DNA of 64,000 nucleotides from Viola odorata (Eukaryota > Streptophyta > Magnoliopsida > Malpighiales > Violaceae). Below, one piece after another: positions 22,877 through 34,536 of this stretch; positions within the stretch are counted from its first letter, which is position 1; each line of letters opens with the position of its first letter. Both the position numbers and the translations under genes were made by a program. The notes beneath the pieces are model-generated. The model was not told the DNA's origin. It ran no database searches and was given only the letters and a program-made list of their open reading frames with translations. Location: positions 63,960,304 to 64,024,303 of the forward strand of contig OY829537.1 of the NCBI GenBank assembly GCA_963691705.1. The letters run 5' to 3'.

Positions 22877-24755
22877 TGCCCCGTTTGTTTCGGGAAAAAA
22901 ACTTGTTTAGGAGAAATATTTTGTGTAGAATCTATTAGTATTTTCTATTATATGGTTGTTTAGTTGGAAAATATTCTCTGACATTTGGATGTGGTGAAAA
23001 AATTATTTTTTGAAAAATTATTTTCCTGAATTTTTGTGTACCTGTATTTTTATGTAGTATAATACTTCTCTCGTAATTTATGGAAAAAAAGAGAAGTTAT
23101 GCACATATGAATCTTTAGAACGAACATATATTTAAAATTATGATAACATAAATAATTTTATTTATTTATTTCTACGTTGATATGATTTAATATTAATTAT
23201 GGAAGTAGTTATGAAACTTCTAAATTAGTTCAAAATGATCTCAACAAAAAATAATTAAAAATATATTACATAAAAAAATTTATAGTTTATAAAATATTTC
23301 ACTTGACTCCCTAAAATTTAAAAACTTGCAATGTTAACTCGTAGACGTTACAATTTTAACATTTATAATAATTAAAAAATCAAATAAAATAATAATAAAT
23401 AGCAAAACTTTATGATATTTGGTCTAAAAATGTAACTAATATAGTAGGACCTAAGAAAATAAAAAATAATTTAAATTTTACTTACAATTTATTTTTAAAT
23501 CTGATCTTTTTGAATATTTAAAAAAATATTTCTCATTTATTTTCAATTTTTTTAGTGAAGTGCATATTTGTTATTTTATCCCTCAGTTTTCTTTTATTTT
23601 TTTATTTTTTTTACTTTTCTTTTTGGATTTTTTAACTATTAAAAATGTGAAACTGTAATTTTTTGGAAATTATAAGGTTGACATTGTAGAGTTTTAAATT
23701 ATAAGCGTTAAGTACAACGTTCTGTAAAATACAAGATTTTTTATATAATTTAGCCAAATATATTTAAATACTTTAAAAAAGGTTTCATGTCATGAAGAAG
23801 AAAATCATGAAAGAGTATGAAATGTATAAAACTCATTTATGAAGGAAAAAAAAAGTGAATATAGAATTACGCACTTTGAAAGAAGATTATATTTTTATAA
23901 CTTTTAATTTATTCGTATGAATGTATAGATCTGTTAGTTTTTTTATCCAAAATCTTAACATATTTGCTTTAACCATATTTTTTTATTTTTTTAATCCCAA
24001 AAAATTACACTCCTAAATAAAATTTAAAAAATATTTAACTTAGTAATTGTTAAGTACATATGAACATAACTATTTTTCTAAAAATAAATATAGAAAAGAA
24101 CAAAAATAAATTCATGAAATAAAAAATTATTTATTCAATTTTCTAAAGAATTATAAAAGATGAATTAATAGCAACTTTTGTTGAAAAAATCAAAAAAAGA
24201 GGAAAAAAATAAAATATCACTATTAATTTCATATTTTTTTAATATTTTTATTTTTTATAACTTTTTAAAATATTTATCACTTTTAAATTTTAGTTATGTT
24301 TTTTTTTGTTTTTTGTTTTATTCAATTTTAAAAGATTATTTTCATATTTTTCTTTCTTTTTTAAAAAATAAAAGAGAATAAAAAGATATTGTCAAAGCAA
24401 ATCTGTTAAGGTTTTGGATGAAAAATTTAATAGAAGGACCTTTTTGCAACGAAAAAATAATTAAAAGAGCTGAATTCAACAAAAAGTTATTTAGGGATCT
24501 ATTTGCCAAATGATAATGTTTCAGGAAACGGTGGTGTTAATGAAACAATTTAAAAAGATAGAAAGATTTCAAGAGATGAGGAACGAAAACATTTTCTTCA
24601 CTTTTGAGGGGAAATGATTTTCCACCAACAAACTTGCCATTTTCCACTAAAAGAACCAAGTTTTCCTAGACCTCCACTCATTTTTCAGCACCACACATTA
24701 AAAAATAAGGGGAAATGAATTATGAGAAATTATTTTCCCAAAACAAACAAGACAT
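22877..24755. mobile_element. Candidate terminal-inverted-repeat element (non-autonomous)
   Basis: The left end (22879 on) reads CCCGTTTGTTTCGGGAAAA. The right end, read on the minus strand from about 24752, is TCTTGTTTGTTTTGGGAAAA, an imperfect inverted pair about 1.87 kb apart. Subterminal phrases also pair (TTTAGTTGGAAAAT left, TTTAGTGGAAAATGG right). The interior is extremely AT-rich and non-coding. I found no clear target duplication, so the superfamily is not assigned. Confidence 0.4.
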
Positions 24756-24844
24756 AATACTTTATTTAAACAATAATTAATGATTATCTTAATATATGCG
24801 AAAATTCTAAAAAGCATTATCATGCGTTGGTTGCTTAAGGAGTC

Positions 24845-25069
24845 TCATTTTTCATGTGGGGGTGATTCTGTTTTATTGGTGACAATGGTGAGGTAAAGGT
24901 TAGGCACGCCTGTAAATGTTCTGTATGACCATGGCAAATTGCAAAAGCTGGTATCACCAAAAGTAGGAAAGGAGACAAAACGAAGCCCGTTTAAACCTTT
25001 CATAACTATTGCAAGCATGAGAATAAGTTTGGCATGTGCAAGCAAAGACACTAAAAAAAGCTTTTGCAA
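24845..25069 (-). CDS. Small ORF of unknown function (74 codons, doubtful)
   Basis: An ATG-started frame on the minus strand with a hydrophobic N-terminus (LFLVSLLAHAKLILMLAIVM, residues about 4-23) that could resemble a signal segment, followed by a polar tail ending NKTESPPHEK. It lies downstream of the AMSH1-like gene on the same strand. The local base composition is less AT-rich than its surroundings. No family is recognised and chance occurrence is quite possible. Confidence 0.15.
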   Translation of the reverse strand: MQKLFLVSLLAHAKLILMLAIVMKGLNGLRFVSFPTFGDTSFCNLPWSYRTFTGVPNLYLTIVTNKTESPPHEK

Positions 25070-25341
25070 TATATCACTTTTGCTTCCTTTTTCTCCCTCT
25101 GATTGCTTAAACCTAACCCTGACGTCTTCATGATTTTTTCACCACCCTCCATCCCATACTTCCATTTCATGTCTCTTAAGGACCACAAACGCTTTCATCA
25201 GCTTTCATTACTGCAAGGGAAAATACATGAGCCAAAAAGGATCCAGTTCGCACCATAAATGATTCTAGATGATCTGCTAACAACTTAGATCACCATCAAA
25301 CATACCCCCCCGAAAGCGTTAAGTGTACATCTCTTTCCCAG

Positions 25342-25345
<4 letters not shown>

Positions 25346-25405
<60 letters not shown>
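25346..25405. repeat. (AT)n microsatellite, 60 bp
   Basis: An uninterrupted AT dinucleotide run of about 30 units, roughly 190-250 bp past the stop codon of the AMSH1-like gene, so possibly inside its 3' UTR. Confidence 0.95.
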
Positions 25406-25409
<4 letters not shown>

Positions 25410-25595
25410 AGGAGACTGGTCAGTACAAATATAATTTACAGGCAAGCAGTATATCCCTGTTCCTTTACACGAACGAGTATTCATCCCACTTTTTGAACCA
25501 ATTATAAAGCCAGGAATCGTAGGAACCAATGGTGTGTATGAAGAATTGCAATTGGCAAAACATCGCACTTCACTAATATGGCCCAATTATGGATA

Positions 25596-28500
25596 TCACC
25601 GAAGATCAATAACATCAAATTTTAGGTTGGGATTCATATAAACATCAGTACAGGTGTTGTATATAGGGCCACCATCTGGAGGTGGATTGTGCGGATGAAA
25701 TCCACGTTGCTGACACTGCCTTATGACCGACATGCCACCCGGGGTTGTCAACCGAAAAATACCATGGTTTCTGCAAAGATGGAAAAGGAAAATAAATAAA
25801 CTACGAAATTGGTATGAAAAGAAGAAACTTGGAATTCATTTTTTTATAACAATGATAAATAAATACCTTGAAGAATCTTTTGGTGCCATGACTATGGCCA
25901 CAGCTTCCGGCAGCATAATCTGGACAAGGAGCAAAAGGAACACAATGATCATGGTATACAACATTTTGCTTGTTCCTTATAAGAAAGGTTAATAAGGGAC
26001 TGGAATTGAAGTAATAATTTCTTAAACTGTCCCTCCAAAATATACGATTGAAAACATTAGAGGGCTAATAGAATGGTTCTGCAGCCTCTATTCCAGCATC
26101 AAATACATGATGAAAACAATTAGATTGCTAATATAATGGCTCTGCAGCCTCTATTCCAGCCATCAACTGAACAGAATTCAATATAAGGAGAAACTACATT
26201 TGAGGAGCTCTTCACCTCAAGTATACCTCTTTGTTTACATTGCTATCTTTCTCTATAAGTCACTGGAATGCATTTATGCGTTGCTACCCTCACTTATTAT
26301 CTAATTCCAACTGCACCTTTCAACTAAAGACTTTATTCCAAACAACAAGGTTTCACTTTCATTTACAACACAATCCCCATTGCAGCAAGTATAAATTTCA
26401 CCATCAAAGAGACTCACCTGATATGAGTAATGGGTGTGCACATCAATTGATGACATGAAACAAGACTGTGTTGGATGTGTCTGAATTTGCACCGTGGAAC
26501 AAAAAAGACAGTTAGAATTTCTCCAATAAAATGTATCAAATTCATTGGCATCTAACACAAGAAGATTATACAGAGTTTCCATGAGGCATAAATAATGACT
26601 GTAGGTTGAAAAGAAAGGCCATAATCTACTCATATGAATCATAACTTACACAAAAAAAATAAACTATTCAAAGCCAGCATATTAATAAAATAATAAAGAC
26701 ACCATAAACTACTTACATGAATCCACCCGAGGGGAAAAAGTGACCGCTTATCCTGTACTTCAAATATTTCCTCTTCATTTGTGGCCTGACACTGATGAGA
26801 AAATATGCATTAGCAGAATGGTTGCAAAAATGCAATTAATAAGGGCATACAATAACTCAGGTAAGAACTTAATGAAAGTGTCATACTGAATCTGAAGTTG
26901 ATTCCTGCTTAGGAATAATGAGAGCCGTAATATAGAACTTTCTGTTTTTCTGCAGAGTGTAGGTAAATGAACCATCAGCATTAAATAGACTCAAGATGAA
27001 CAAACAAATCTTTTACCTAATGCACTTACAAGTGAACCAGCCAAGATACCACAGGTTTCCAAATTTTTATCAGTATTTGACTTTGCAAGCTTCATGAAAT
27101 TCTCCATCATTGTAGTTGACTGCAAGATAGACAATTGTAAGACCATAGAGAAACATTTCTCCCTCTGTCCTACTACATTTTTTTGTCACAACTCATGTCA
27201 TGGACTAGCCAACTGGTAATAATTTCAAATTCATTGACTATGTGCGAACTTCAATAAGATTTGGGAACATTATTTTTTTTCATCTGTCCATGCTATACCA
27301 AGATAATATAGAATAGTCCGCAGTTGAAATATTTGACACGGATTCCTAAACAGTCCAAACAGAAAATCTTAGAAACAGCACACAAATGACTCATATTAAA
27401 TAAGGTTAAAAGCTTTAATTCTCCAAATAGATTCCTGGGCAACTACTAAATTCACAAGGATATGGAGTCCAGAAACATAGAGCAACTAGTTGTTGAGAGC
27501 TCACGATGTGTAGTTGCAGAGGAGATTCAGAATGAACTAACTCGTCAGGTGAACAACTGTCCATTTTATGTTCAGCCTCAGCAACTTGGGGAGATGTTGC
27601 AGGGATCAAATCTTGTACTTCTGCAAGAACAGCTGGAGGTGAAGGTTGTCTAATAATGTCAGCGTGAACAGGCATGTCTGTTTCTTCAAAGGAAATCAAA
27701 GAAAAAGGTTCCTCAGAACGACGTTTCTGACTATCATCATCCACAAAAAGGATTGACTCAATTGTTGATCTCTGAGGTTCAGAGTTGCTGACGTGTGATT
27801 TGGCAAGACTTCCATCTTCCACTGATTTGGCAGGAAACTCGACTTCTACTGGTTTATCAGAAAGTTCATGTCCAATGCACTGTTGCAATCTATTTTCCCC
27901 ATTGCCGAGTGAAACAGAAAAAGAAACAAAGAAATTCAAAACGGACAGTGAGACAAAGGGAATCTAATAGACAGAAGACTTCTATTAAAGTAAGAACGCC
28001 AAACAAACAAGGTTTTAACCAGGAAACAATGCCTATGTCCTCTACATATCTCCTAGTTCTTAATTAACCATCTTAATCAACAACAAAAATCCAGGGAAAT
28101 GGCTTCCAAAATAGCTTTTCCTTTAATTATTTCGTTCAAACTTCATCTAACAATGTCCTTCCAAAATATCACAAGAGCCTAACCTTGGAATTTGCACAGG
28201 AGTCACGTCTATGATGCTTGGATATTTTACCTAGAATTAATAGGAAAAAATCAGTATAAGCTTTGTACAGAATTAAAAGAAAGTGGTAGATAGGACCATA
28301 CCCCTCCAGTACTCCGTGGTGGCTGCCATTGCCCATATAGCCCATTAGGACCCAGTATAGAGTGCTTGGAGAGAGTCTCATCCTTTGGACGTGGGAATAG
28401 AGATCTAGAACAAGCATGGAAAGTAAACAACCAAAGAAATTAAGAACTACAAAGAATGCTATAGTATCAAGTTCCTATTTCAGAATCAATCCTAATCTAT

Positions 28501-31286
28501 ATAGGCCATGTGCTAGAATGTAAAAACTGGATTTCAATGCAACAATAAGCAGAAAACAGGTGAATTAATATTATATTCAAATTCTGAACGGTCTTGCTGT
28601 TTATATACAACACCAACTAATTAAGCTGCCAACTTTGCTTCATGACTGAGTGAGGCAGCTAATATACGAGTCGGATTTGCAAGCAATGTCAAAATGGCAC
28701 TAGAGCATAGTTGTACATCTCATTCACTTAAAGAAGATTTGGTAACTCTTGACTCTCTACAGTAATTAACGAAACCATGTGACGTACAACGCGCCTGCAC
28801 CAACCATCTAATATTTGAACTTAACATAAGTCAAGAGGGTAGAACACAGTGTAGCAACAGAGGGAAATGTATTAAAAAGTGTAACAAAAAAGCTTGGAGT
28901 TATACACTCTCACCCTCCTCCACATGAATATGTACACAAATGTCCTTGCATTTTTGGTATCTCAAAGAAATGTTAAAGAAAAAGATAACAAAATTTGGTA
29001 CTACAGAACTAAAAGAGTATCAAAACAATTATTTGATCTCATACAACAACGGGAAAAGAAGCTTTCAGCTCACAAGAGTAGTGAATAACTCCAACACATG
29101 AAAGAAGTAGCATAAGTTGGGTAGCTCCTTCAACAGGAATAGTCATTGAAAGAACTTGCAACGTTGAACACTTATATTCTGCTCATCCCAAAAAAGAAAG
29201 CAAAGAACTTACATTTTCCGGAACCGCTCCTCCACTGGCCTTGCAAGTGCCAGGTGCTGAGTCCTTGAACCCTTATAGATAGATTCCTGCGCAGGTGGTC
29301 TGACTGCCTGTAAGGTGTAGAAGCGAGAGGGGATCAAAATCTGATCATCATTACTCAAATGCAATGAAGGTGCAGCAAAGATGATAACAGGGAGCATTTC
29401 CCCCAGCTAGGTAACCAATAACAAGTTGCCATGCAAAGTGATTACCTTTGCCATATCATAGTTTGTCACAGTTTTGTTATTTACAGCAGGCCGACCAGAC
29501 AAATCCTTATGATTGTTAGAGCTCCAGCCATTAACTTGATATGTATGTTTCCTGTTCAATTCGACCAGCTTCTGTTGCACCAATGGTTTCAACTCCTCCA
29601 GCTCACTCACAGCATTCAATAATCTCTGAAGAGGAATTGGTATCAAACTGAAGCCAAACATTGCAACAACGATTGATTGCAGCAAAAGGTTTTAAGAAGA
29701 AGGCAAAATCACCTTAGTCAAATAATTTTTGTTCCTTTGCGGAAATGCTGGGTAACTTCGATGACGTGGTATTGTTTCTGAGACAAGGCTAAGAAAAAGA
29801 AGCAACCCGGTATAAGTTTTATCACATATTTAAGAAGGGGAACATCAGTATTCTAAAAAATCACTTTTTAAAAGAGAAAAACAAAATAAAAGATTAAAAC
29901 ACAAATCCAGTTGATTGATATACGCTACCACACATTAGTATCCTCCTAAAGAACTAAGGGAAAATATTCTAGCTTTGGAATCATCCCAACCTCTTTAAGT
30001 TTAGGCAATAAAAATGCCGCCTACGTAGCAAGCTAACTATAATTACCAAATAAAGCTAAAAAAAGAAAATTTCTTAGGAAAGAAAAGAAAAAACAATGAC
30101 AACAACACCAAGAGGAAAGAACTAGAAAAATCACAGCACTTACTCTTACCTCGAAAATCTTAAAAGCATAACATATAGATCTATAATATTCTTCTCTTCA
30201 CGAAAGATGTCAGCCTACGGTAAATAAGCACATAAAAAATCGGATTAATAACCTGTAAAACATAGAACCATAATGCAAAGTGTAATGAGGCAGAGGGACT
30301 AAAGGCATGCCATGATGGGGTAACGACATAAAGGAGCCCTATACTGTTAATAATTGGTTAACTGAAAGCCAGTACTTCTAATATTGGAAATCTGAAACGT
30401 TGTACAGTTAAAATCTAGCTAACTCTAAAACACCATACAATATCAGCCAATTGGATGCCATCAACAAAAAGGAAGGTAACCTGCAATTAATACATTATAC
30501 CACATTAACAAAGTCTGTGGAGTAAGCGACCTTACTAAACATATCACATAAAATAAGCATTAAAACCAATTCAAAATCCAACAGACGAGTAAAGGAAGTT
30601 CAAAAATACAATTCGGGTAGAATAACAACTCCTGCATTTCCATGATAACAAAAGCTCTAAACGAAACACGGAACAGAATGAATAAGTAGTTCAATAAAGA
30701 TGCAAGATAAGACCCGCAAGGGGTAAAGTCGTACCAAGTTAATTAGACTAAGTAAAGCTCCATAGCAAGACTAAGTAAAGCAAAACATCACTGGTAACCA
30801 CACTAAAAACGGATAGTAGGGTAGAGTAACCAACTTGTGAATAGACATTCTAGAAACATCAACAATCTATTATTTCTACAAACTACCAAAATAACAGTAT
30901 CCAATGCCTACGGAATTCCACGGCATAAAACAAAACATTACAGTCGGAAAATCAATTACAGCTGAATTGTTCACCACTAGTAATGACCACGAAATTTTCT
31001 TCTCAACTATTAAACCAATCAGCTCACAACACTGACTAACATAACACATCCACCAAAACTAACCTGATACAATAAGTTCACAATATGCAAAAGCTATGAA
31101 ATTCAGCAAATAATAAGCATACAAAAACCCTAAGTTAATGTTAAAAAGGGGCGTGACCTGTTTGAGGATATTATCAGCGATGCGATTATAGTAGCGGAGG
31201 CTAATCCGATGATCAACAAGGACTCTTTGCGTTCTGGCCTCGATGTTTATTATATCTGAAGAGGAGGAAGAAGACGACGACCTCAT
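25596..31286 (-). CDS. AMSH1: AMSH1-like deubiquitinase (JAMM/MPN+ metalloprotease), 14 exons
   Basis: Exons (minus order): 31286-31158, 30214-30150, 29788-29713, 29625-29446, 29307-29213, 28404-28302, 28230-28184, 27889-27505, 27119-27030, 26949-26887, 26791-26717, 26480-26418, 25918-25866, 25770-25596. They sum to 1599 bp (532 residues plus stop), every intron is GT-AG and the frame is open throughout. Residues about 1-110 form the MIT-like N-terminal region (YNRIADNILKQ, DLYVMLLRFS). PSPPAVLAEVQDL is at about 314-326. JAMM zinc/catalytic residues are Glu381 (ETCG), His436, His438, Ser446 and Asp449. The C-terminus is KFDVIDLR. Plant AMSH proteins cleave K63- and K48-linked ubiquitin chains on cargo at ESCRT-III-positive endosomes, in vacuolar sorting and autophagy. 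AMSH1 is preferred over AMSH3 from the TTPGGMSVIR and DGGPIYNTC blocks. Length fits Arabidopsis AMSH1/3 (about 507). Confidence 0.93.
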
Positions 31287-31836
31287 TTTAGATAGAGAGG
31301 TCGTCAATGGCTGGCGAGACAGAGAGAGAGTACGCGATGCCGCGACGAGGAGGAGAACAAGGGGGTCATTTGGTTTTGGTGGAGAGGGTAAATTTGGAAA
31401 TTCAGAAAGTAAATGGTTTGTTTGGCAGCTAGGGCTTGTGCAACAAACCCATCAAAACACACCTCGTCCGACCCGTCAAAACTGACTCGTCAAACCCGCC
31501 AATTAAACTGATCCACAAAATTAAGTATAGACGGCAACTCTATCCATGAGAATTGGGACTTTCTGCCCGCCAAGCAGGCCAAGAGATTGACCAAGAAAAG
31601 TGTTTGTGCAACTCTGTCAAGATTTCACTCTTTTCTACCCTTTTTTTCACTTTTTTCTGTTCCAGAGTTGTTTTCTACAAATATAAAGAAATTCATCTCT
31701 AATAAGTAGAATCATCATCTAAATTACATGAAAATAGATGGTAAAAACAGCTTCAAATTATGTTCAATCAACCACCAAGAGGGACAATTGTTGATGGTCA
31801 TGTAGACTTGGAGAAGAAAAGAGATTATTGATTGAG
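31287..31836 (-). promoter_or_regulatory. 5' UTR and proximal promoter region of the AMSH1-like gene
   Basis: Sequence upstream of the start ATG (31286). On the minus strand it is pyrimidine-rich near the gene (TCTCTCTCTGTCTCGCC at about 31330-31314), like a plant Y-patch. I see no clear TATA box. Only about 550 bp separate the ATG from an Athila-type solo LTR, so the natural promoter is short or partly displaced. Confidence 0.4.
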
Positions 31837-32948
31837 TGTTGACACGTGCCGAATCAGTCAAAAATAAAATTAATACAACTTATTGCACGGAAATAAAGAA
31901 TATTTCAGTAAGCGACAAGATGTTCGTTCCACAAAGATTTAAGTCTAATTTTAGTATCCGAATATGACCAATTGAAACTATGTTATTAACCAATATGAGT
32001 GGGGTTTTGTTATAACTAATTAACAAAATAGAATGCAGTGAAAACAGTAAATAAAGAAGTGATAAATAAAATCAAATGATAAGAAATTTCCAGTGAAGAC
32101 ATTCACATGTATTGATCATTGGTATAAAAATGTTTAAAACTGAATTTCATAGGGCAGTTATAGAAGTCAGGTTCACTATGACTTCCTACTCTCCTCCTAA
32201 TCAAGTTACTTAAAGAGACCCTCTATTAAGAACCCTAATATTCTAGCAATCCTAAGGTTCACTTATAGGATTTAACTAATTGATTGATAAAAACAAAGAG
32301 AGACCGTTCCTAGACCTAGGGAAGAGACCTCTCACCCCTATAAACCTAATTCTTCTCTTTCTCTAGTTAAGTCCCGGCTGGCCACAAACTAGTTGCCTAC
32401 GTATTCCTTCTAACAATGTAGACCCAAGGTTGTTAGGAAAAGTTGTAATTATTCAGGTTTAAAACTTAAGTTGATCACTCTTAAATCAAACAAGAATAAA
32501 TTGACAAGAAATTAGAAAGAGAAGAAATATGAAATTCAAAATTGATTAAATTCGTTTAGACCTCACAATACCGGAATTATGAAACCGTGAAGTCCTTACC
32601 AGGAATGATTTAATTAGCTAGACAAAGACATAATAAAATTGAATAAAAAGTAATTTCATAAAACTGGAAATCTCCTCGCTTCAATGAAGAAGACGAGGAG
32701 AGTAGAAAAATAATGGAGTTTCTGTCTACTATAGAGAACAATGGACAAAACGTGAGACGAGGAGAAGAGATCCATTCTCCTTCCAACCCTCCTCTCTATA
32801 TAATCTCCAAAATGACTAATTTGTTCTTATCTCTTAAAAATCTAAATAAAATATAAAATTTGATTGTCCTTGATTGATCATTAATTTCATATGATTTTAC
32901 CACTTAAATTCTAGCAATTTGGATGGTAAAGCTATTTAAACTCTATCA
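31837..32948 (-). repeat. Athila-type solo LTR (LTR2), inverted relative to LTR1
   Basis: In plus coordinates it begins TGTTGACACG and ends CTCTATCA, so on the minus strand it reads TGATAG...AACA. It shares ordered phrases with LTR1: the block around ACCTAATTCTTCTCTTTCTC, the block around CAATGTAGACCCAA and the end ATAAGTTGTATTAATTTT on the minus strand. No coding region adjoins. I could not confirm a target duplication. AthB inserted 6 bp beyond its right edge. Confidence 0.65.
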
Positions 32949-32953
32949 ATTTC

Positions 32954-34481
32954 TGATAGCATGTCTCATGAGTATGATTGACCCTTATTTCTATCTTTAT
33001 TGCAGATCGGAGTCAATAGAAGGAAAAGATCGAAAAGAAGCATTTTTGGAGTATTCTTGAGGATTTCCCGCTTCAAGGCCTAGAAGTCTAGATTGTAGTT
33101 GAGGCCTCGACATGAACCAGACCAGTGAGCAGTCTCTCGGCCGCGACAAATCTGCATCTTCTCTCAATCGAAACCAAACAGAAGCATCTTTAAAGATCCG
33201 CACAGGATTCCGTGCGCTTCCAGAAGCAGTCAGGCGCGTCAAGATTCCAGGATATTCCCCTGAAGGACATGTGCTGTCACGCCCCCATTCATCCTCCTTC
33301 CCCTTAGCTGTTTTTGTCCCCTAGCTAGTTTTAGCTTATATAAGCTAAGTTTTAGGGTTTTGTGTACGAACGACTGACCTAGGACATTAATACATCACTC
33401 TCTTTTACCCTAATTTATGGGGATCATCTCCTCTTAGCATTTTTGGGAGCAGCCGCCAACTATGAAAAGGGGAAGCTTTGATTAATACTATTTCATCTTT
33501 TCGGTTTCTTCTAACCCTTCTCTTTTATTTATTGTATGTTTATCATCCACTGTTCATATTCTATTATGAGTAGCTAAGTTCCATCCTCTTAGTAAAGGGT
33601 ATTTCGAAGGTTGTAGGATTCGGTTAGGAGGCCTAATGCATACTTCATATATTCTCTTATGACATAATTGTTTACCGTTTTAATCCCATGCTCATTTAGG
33701 AATGTTAAGGGCCTGATCAACTGTTGATATTTCTGTATGAGTACTGTCATTCTCTTGGTTATAACTGACCCGAAGCCTTGAGTTAGAGTAGACACCTAGT
33801 GGAGGCAGCGCGAGAGGACTCTATCTAGGGGTAAACGGTTATTTAGGGTATGCGATACGAGTCTGACAAGATGAGCTATCGCGCCCTAGATCTGTCTTAC
33901 CTCCCCTTCATGGGCGTTCTGAGTAGTACCTCCCCGCATTCGTGCCTGGGAGGACAGCGGAACCTCAAGGCCACCTCATATGTGGAAACGGGGGGTGGCT
34001 TTTATCTAAGAAGGTAAGTAGGGGATGCGGTGTGGAAACGCGGTCCCTATAGTAGGTCTGTACTTGAGTCTAGAATATTTTTGTGCCAATGACTGACTGA
34101 CCTAGAAAAGCAACCCAAGAACACCTTTTGCTAAGATTCCTTCCTATCTGATTTATATCTCTCTAATTACTTTTCTTGTTTTCTTGCCCCCGATTGTGTT
34201 TTGTTATCTAGCTGGATTGTGATTTCATTTCGTGCCCTAGATAACAATTTTACTTATTTGTCTTGTTAGCTCCAGATCCTGAGTTGATTAGTTCACTAAT
34301 CAACATAAACCCCTCCCCCTGTGTTACTTGTTCCTTCTCTGTTGCACTTTCTCCCTGTCATACATTTTTATTAACATATTAATCCTTCAATCTCTATGGT
34401 TCGACCCTGTCTTGCCCTGTACACATTTATTTGTGCATTTAGGCATCAGGATAAATTTTAAGTATATTTGACTGACGATCA
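32954..34481 (+). repeat. AthB 5' LTR (1528 bp)
   Basis: Starts TGATAGCATGTCTCATGAG and ends GACGATCA. Promoter-like TATATAAG at 33337-33344 sits inside a 14-bp palindrome, AGCTTATATAAGCT. Compared with the 3' LTR it lacks a segment near its start and carries extra segments near 33085-33130, 34170 and 34290. Confidence 0.93.
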
Positions 34482-34486
34482 AATTT

Positions 34487-34504
34487 TGGCGCTGTTGCCA
34501 TGGA
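34487..34504 (+). other. AthB primer-binding site
   Basis: TGGCGCTGTTGCCATGGA just inside the LTR resembles the plant tRNA-Asp site, with about three mismatches. Confidence 0.75.
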
Positions 34505-34536
34505 TTGAACGGTACTAATTTTGTTTTTATTTTTGT

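Noticed and set aside
25296..25586. Minus-strand 96-codon ORF across the AT repeat
   Set aside because: Much of it is an alternating Tyr-Ile run from the microsatellite, and it lies past the AMSH1-like stop codon.
27160..27290. Stowaway MITE in AMSH1 intron 8 (CTCCCTCTGTCCTACT)
   Set aside because: Only a left-end-like motif was seen; no right inverted terminus or TA duplication.
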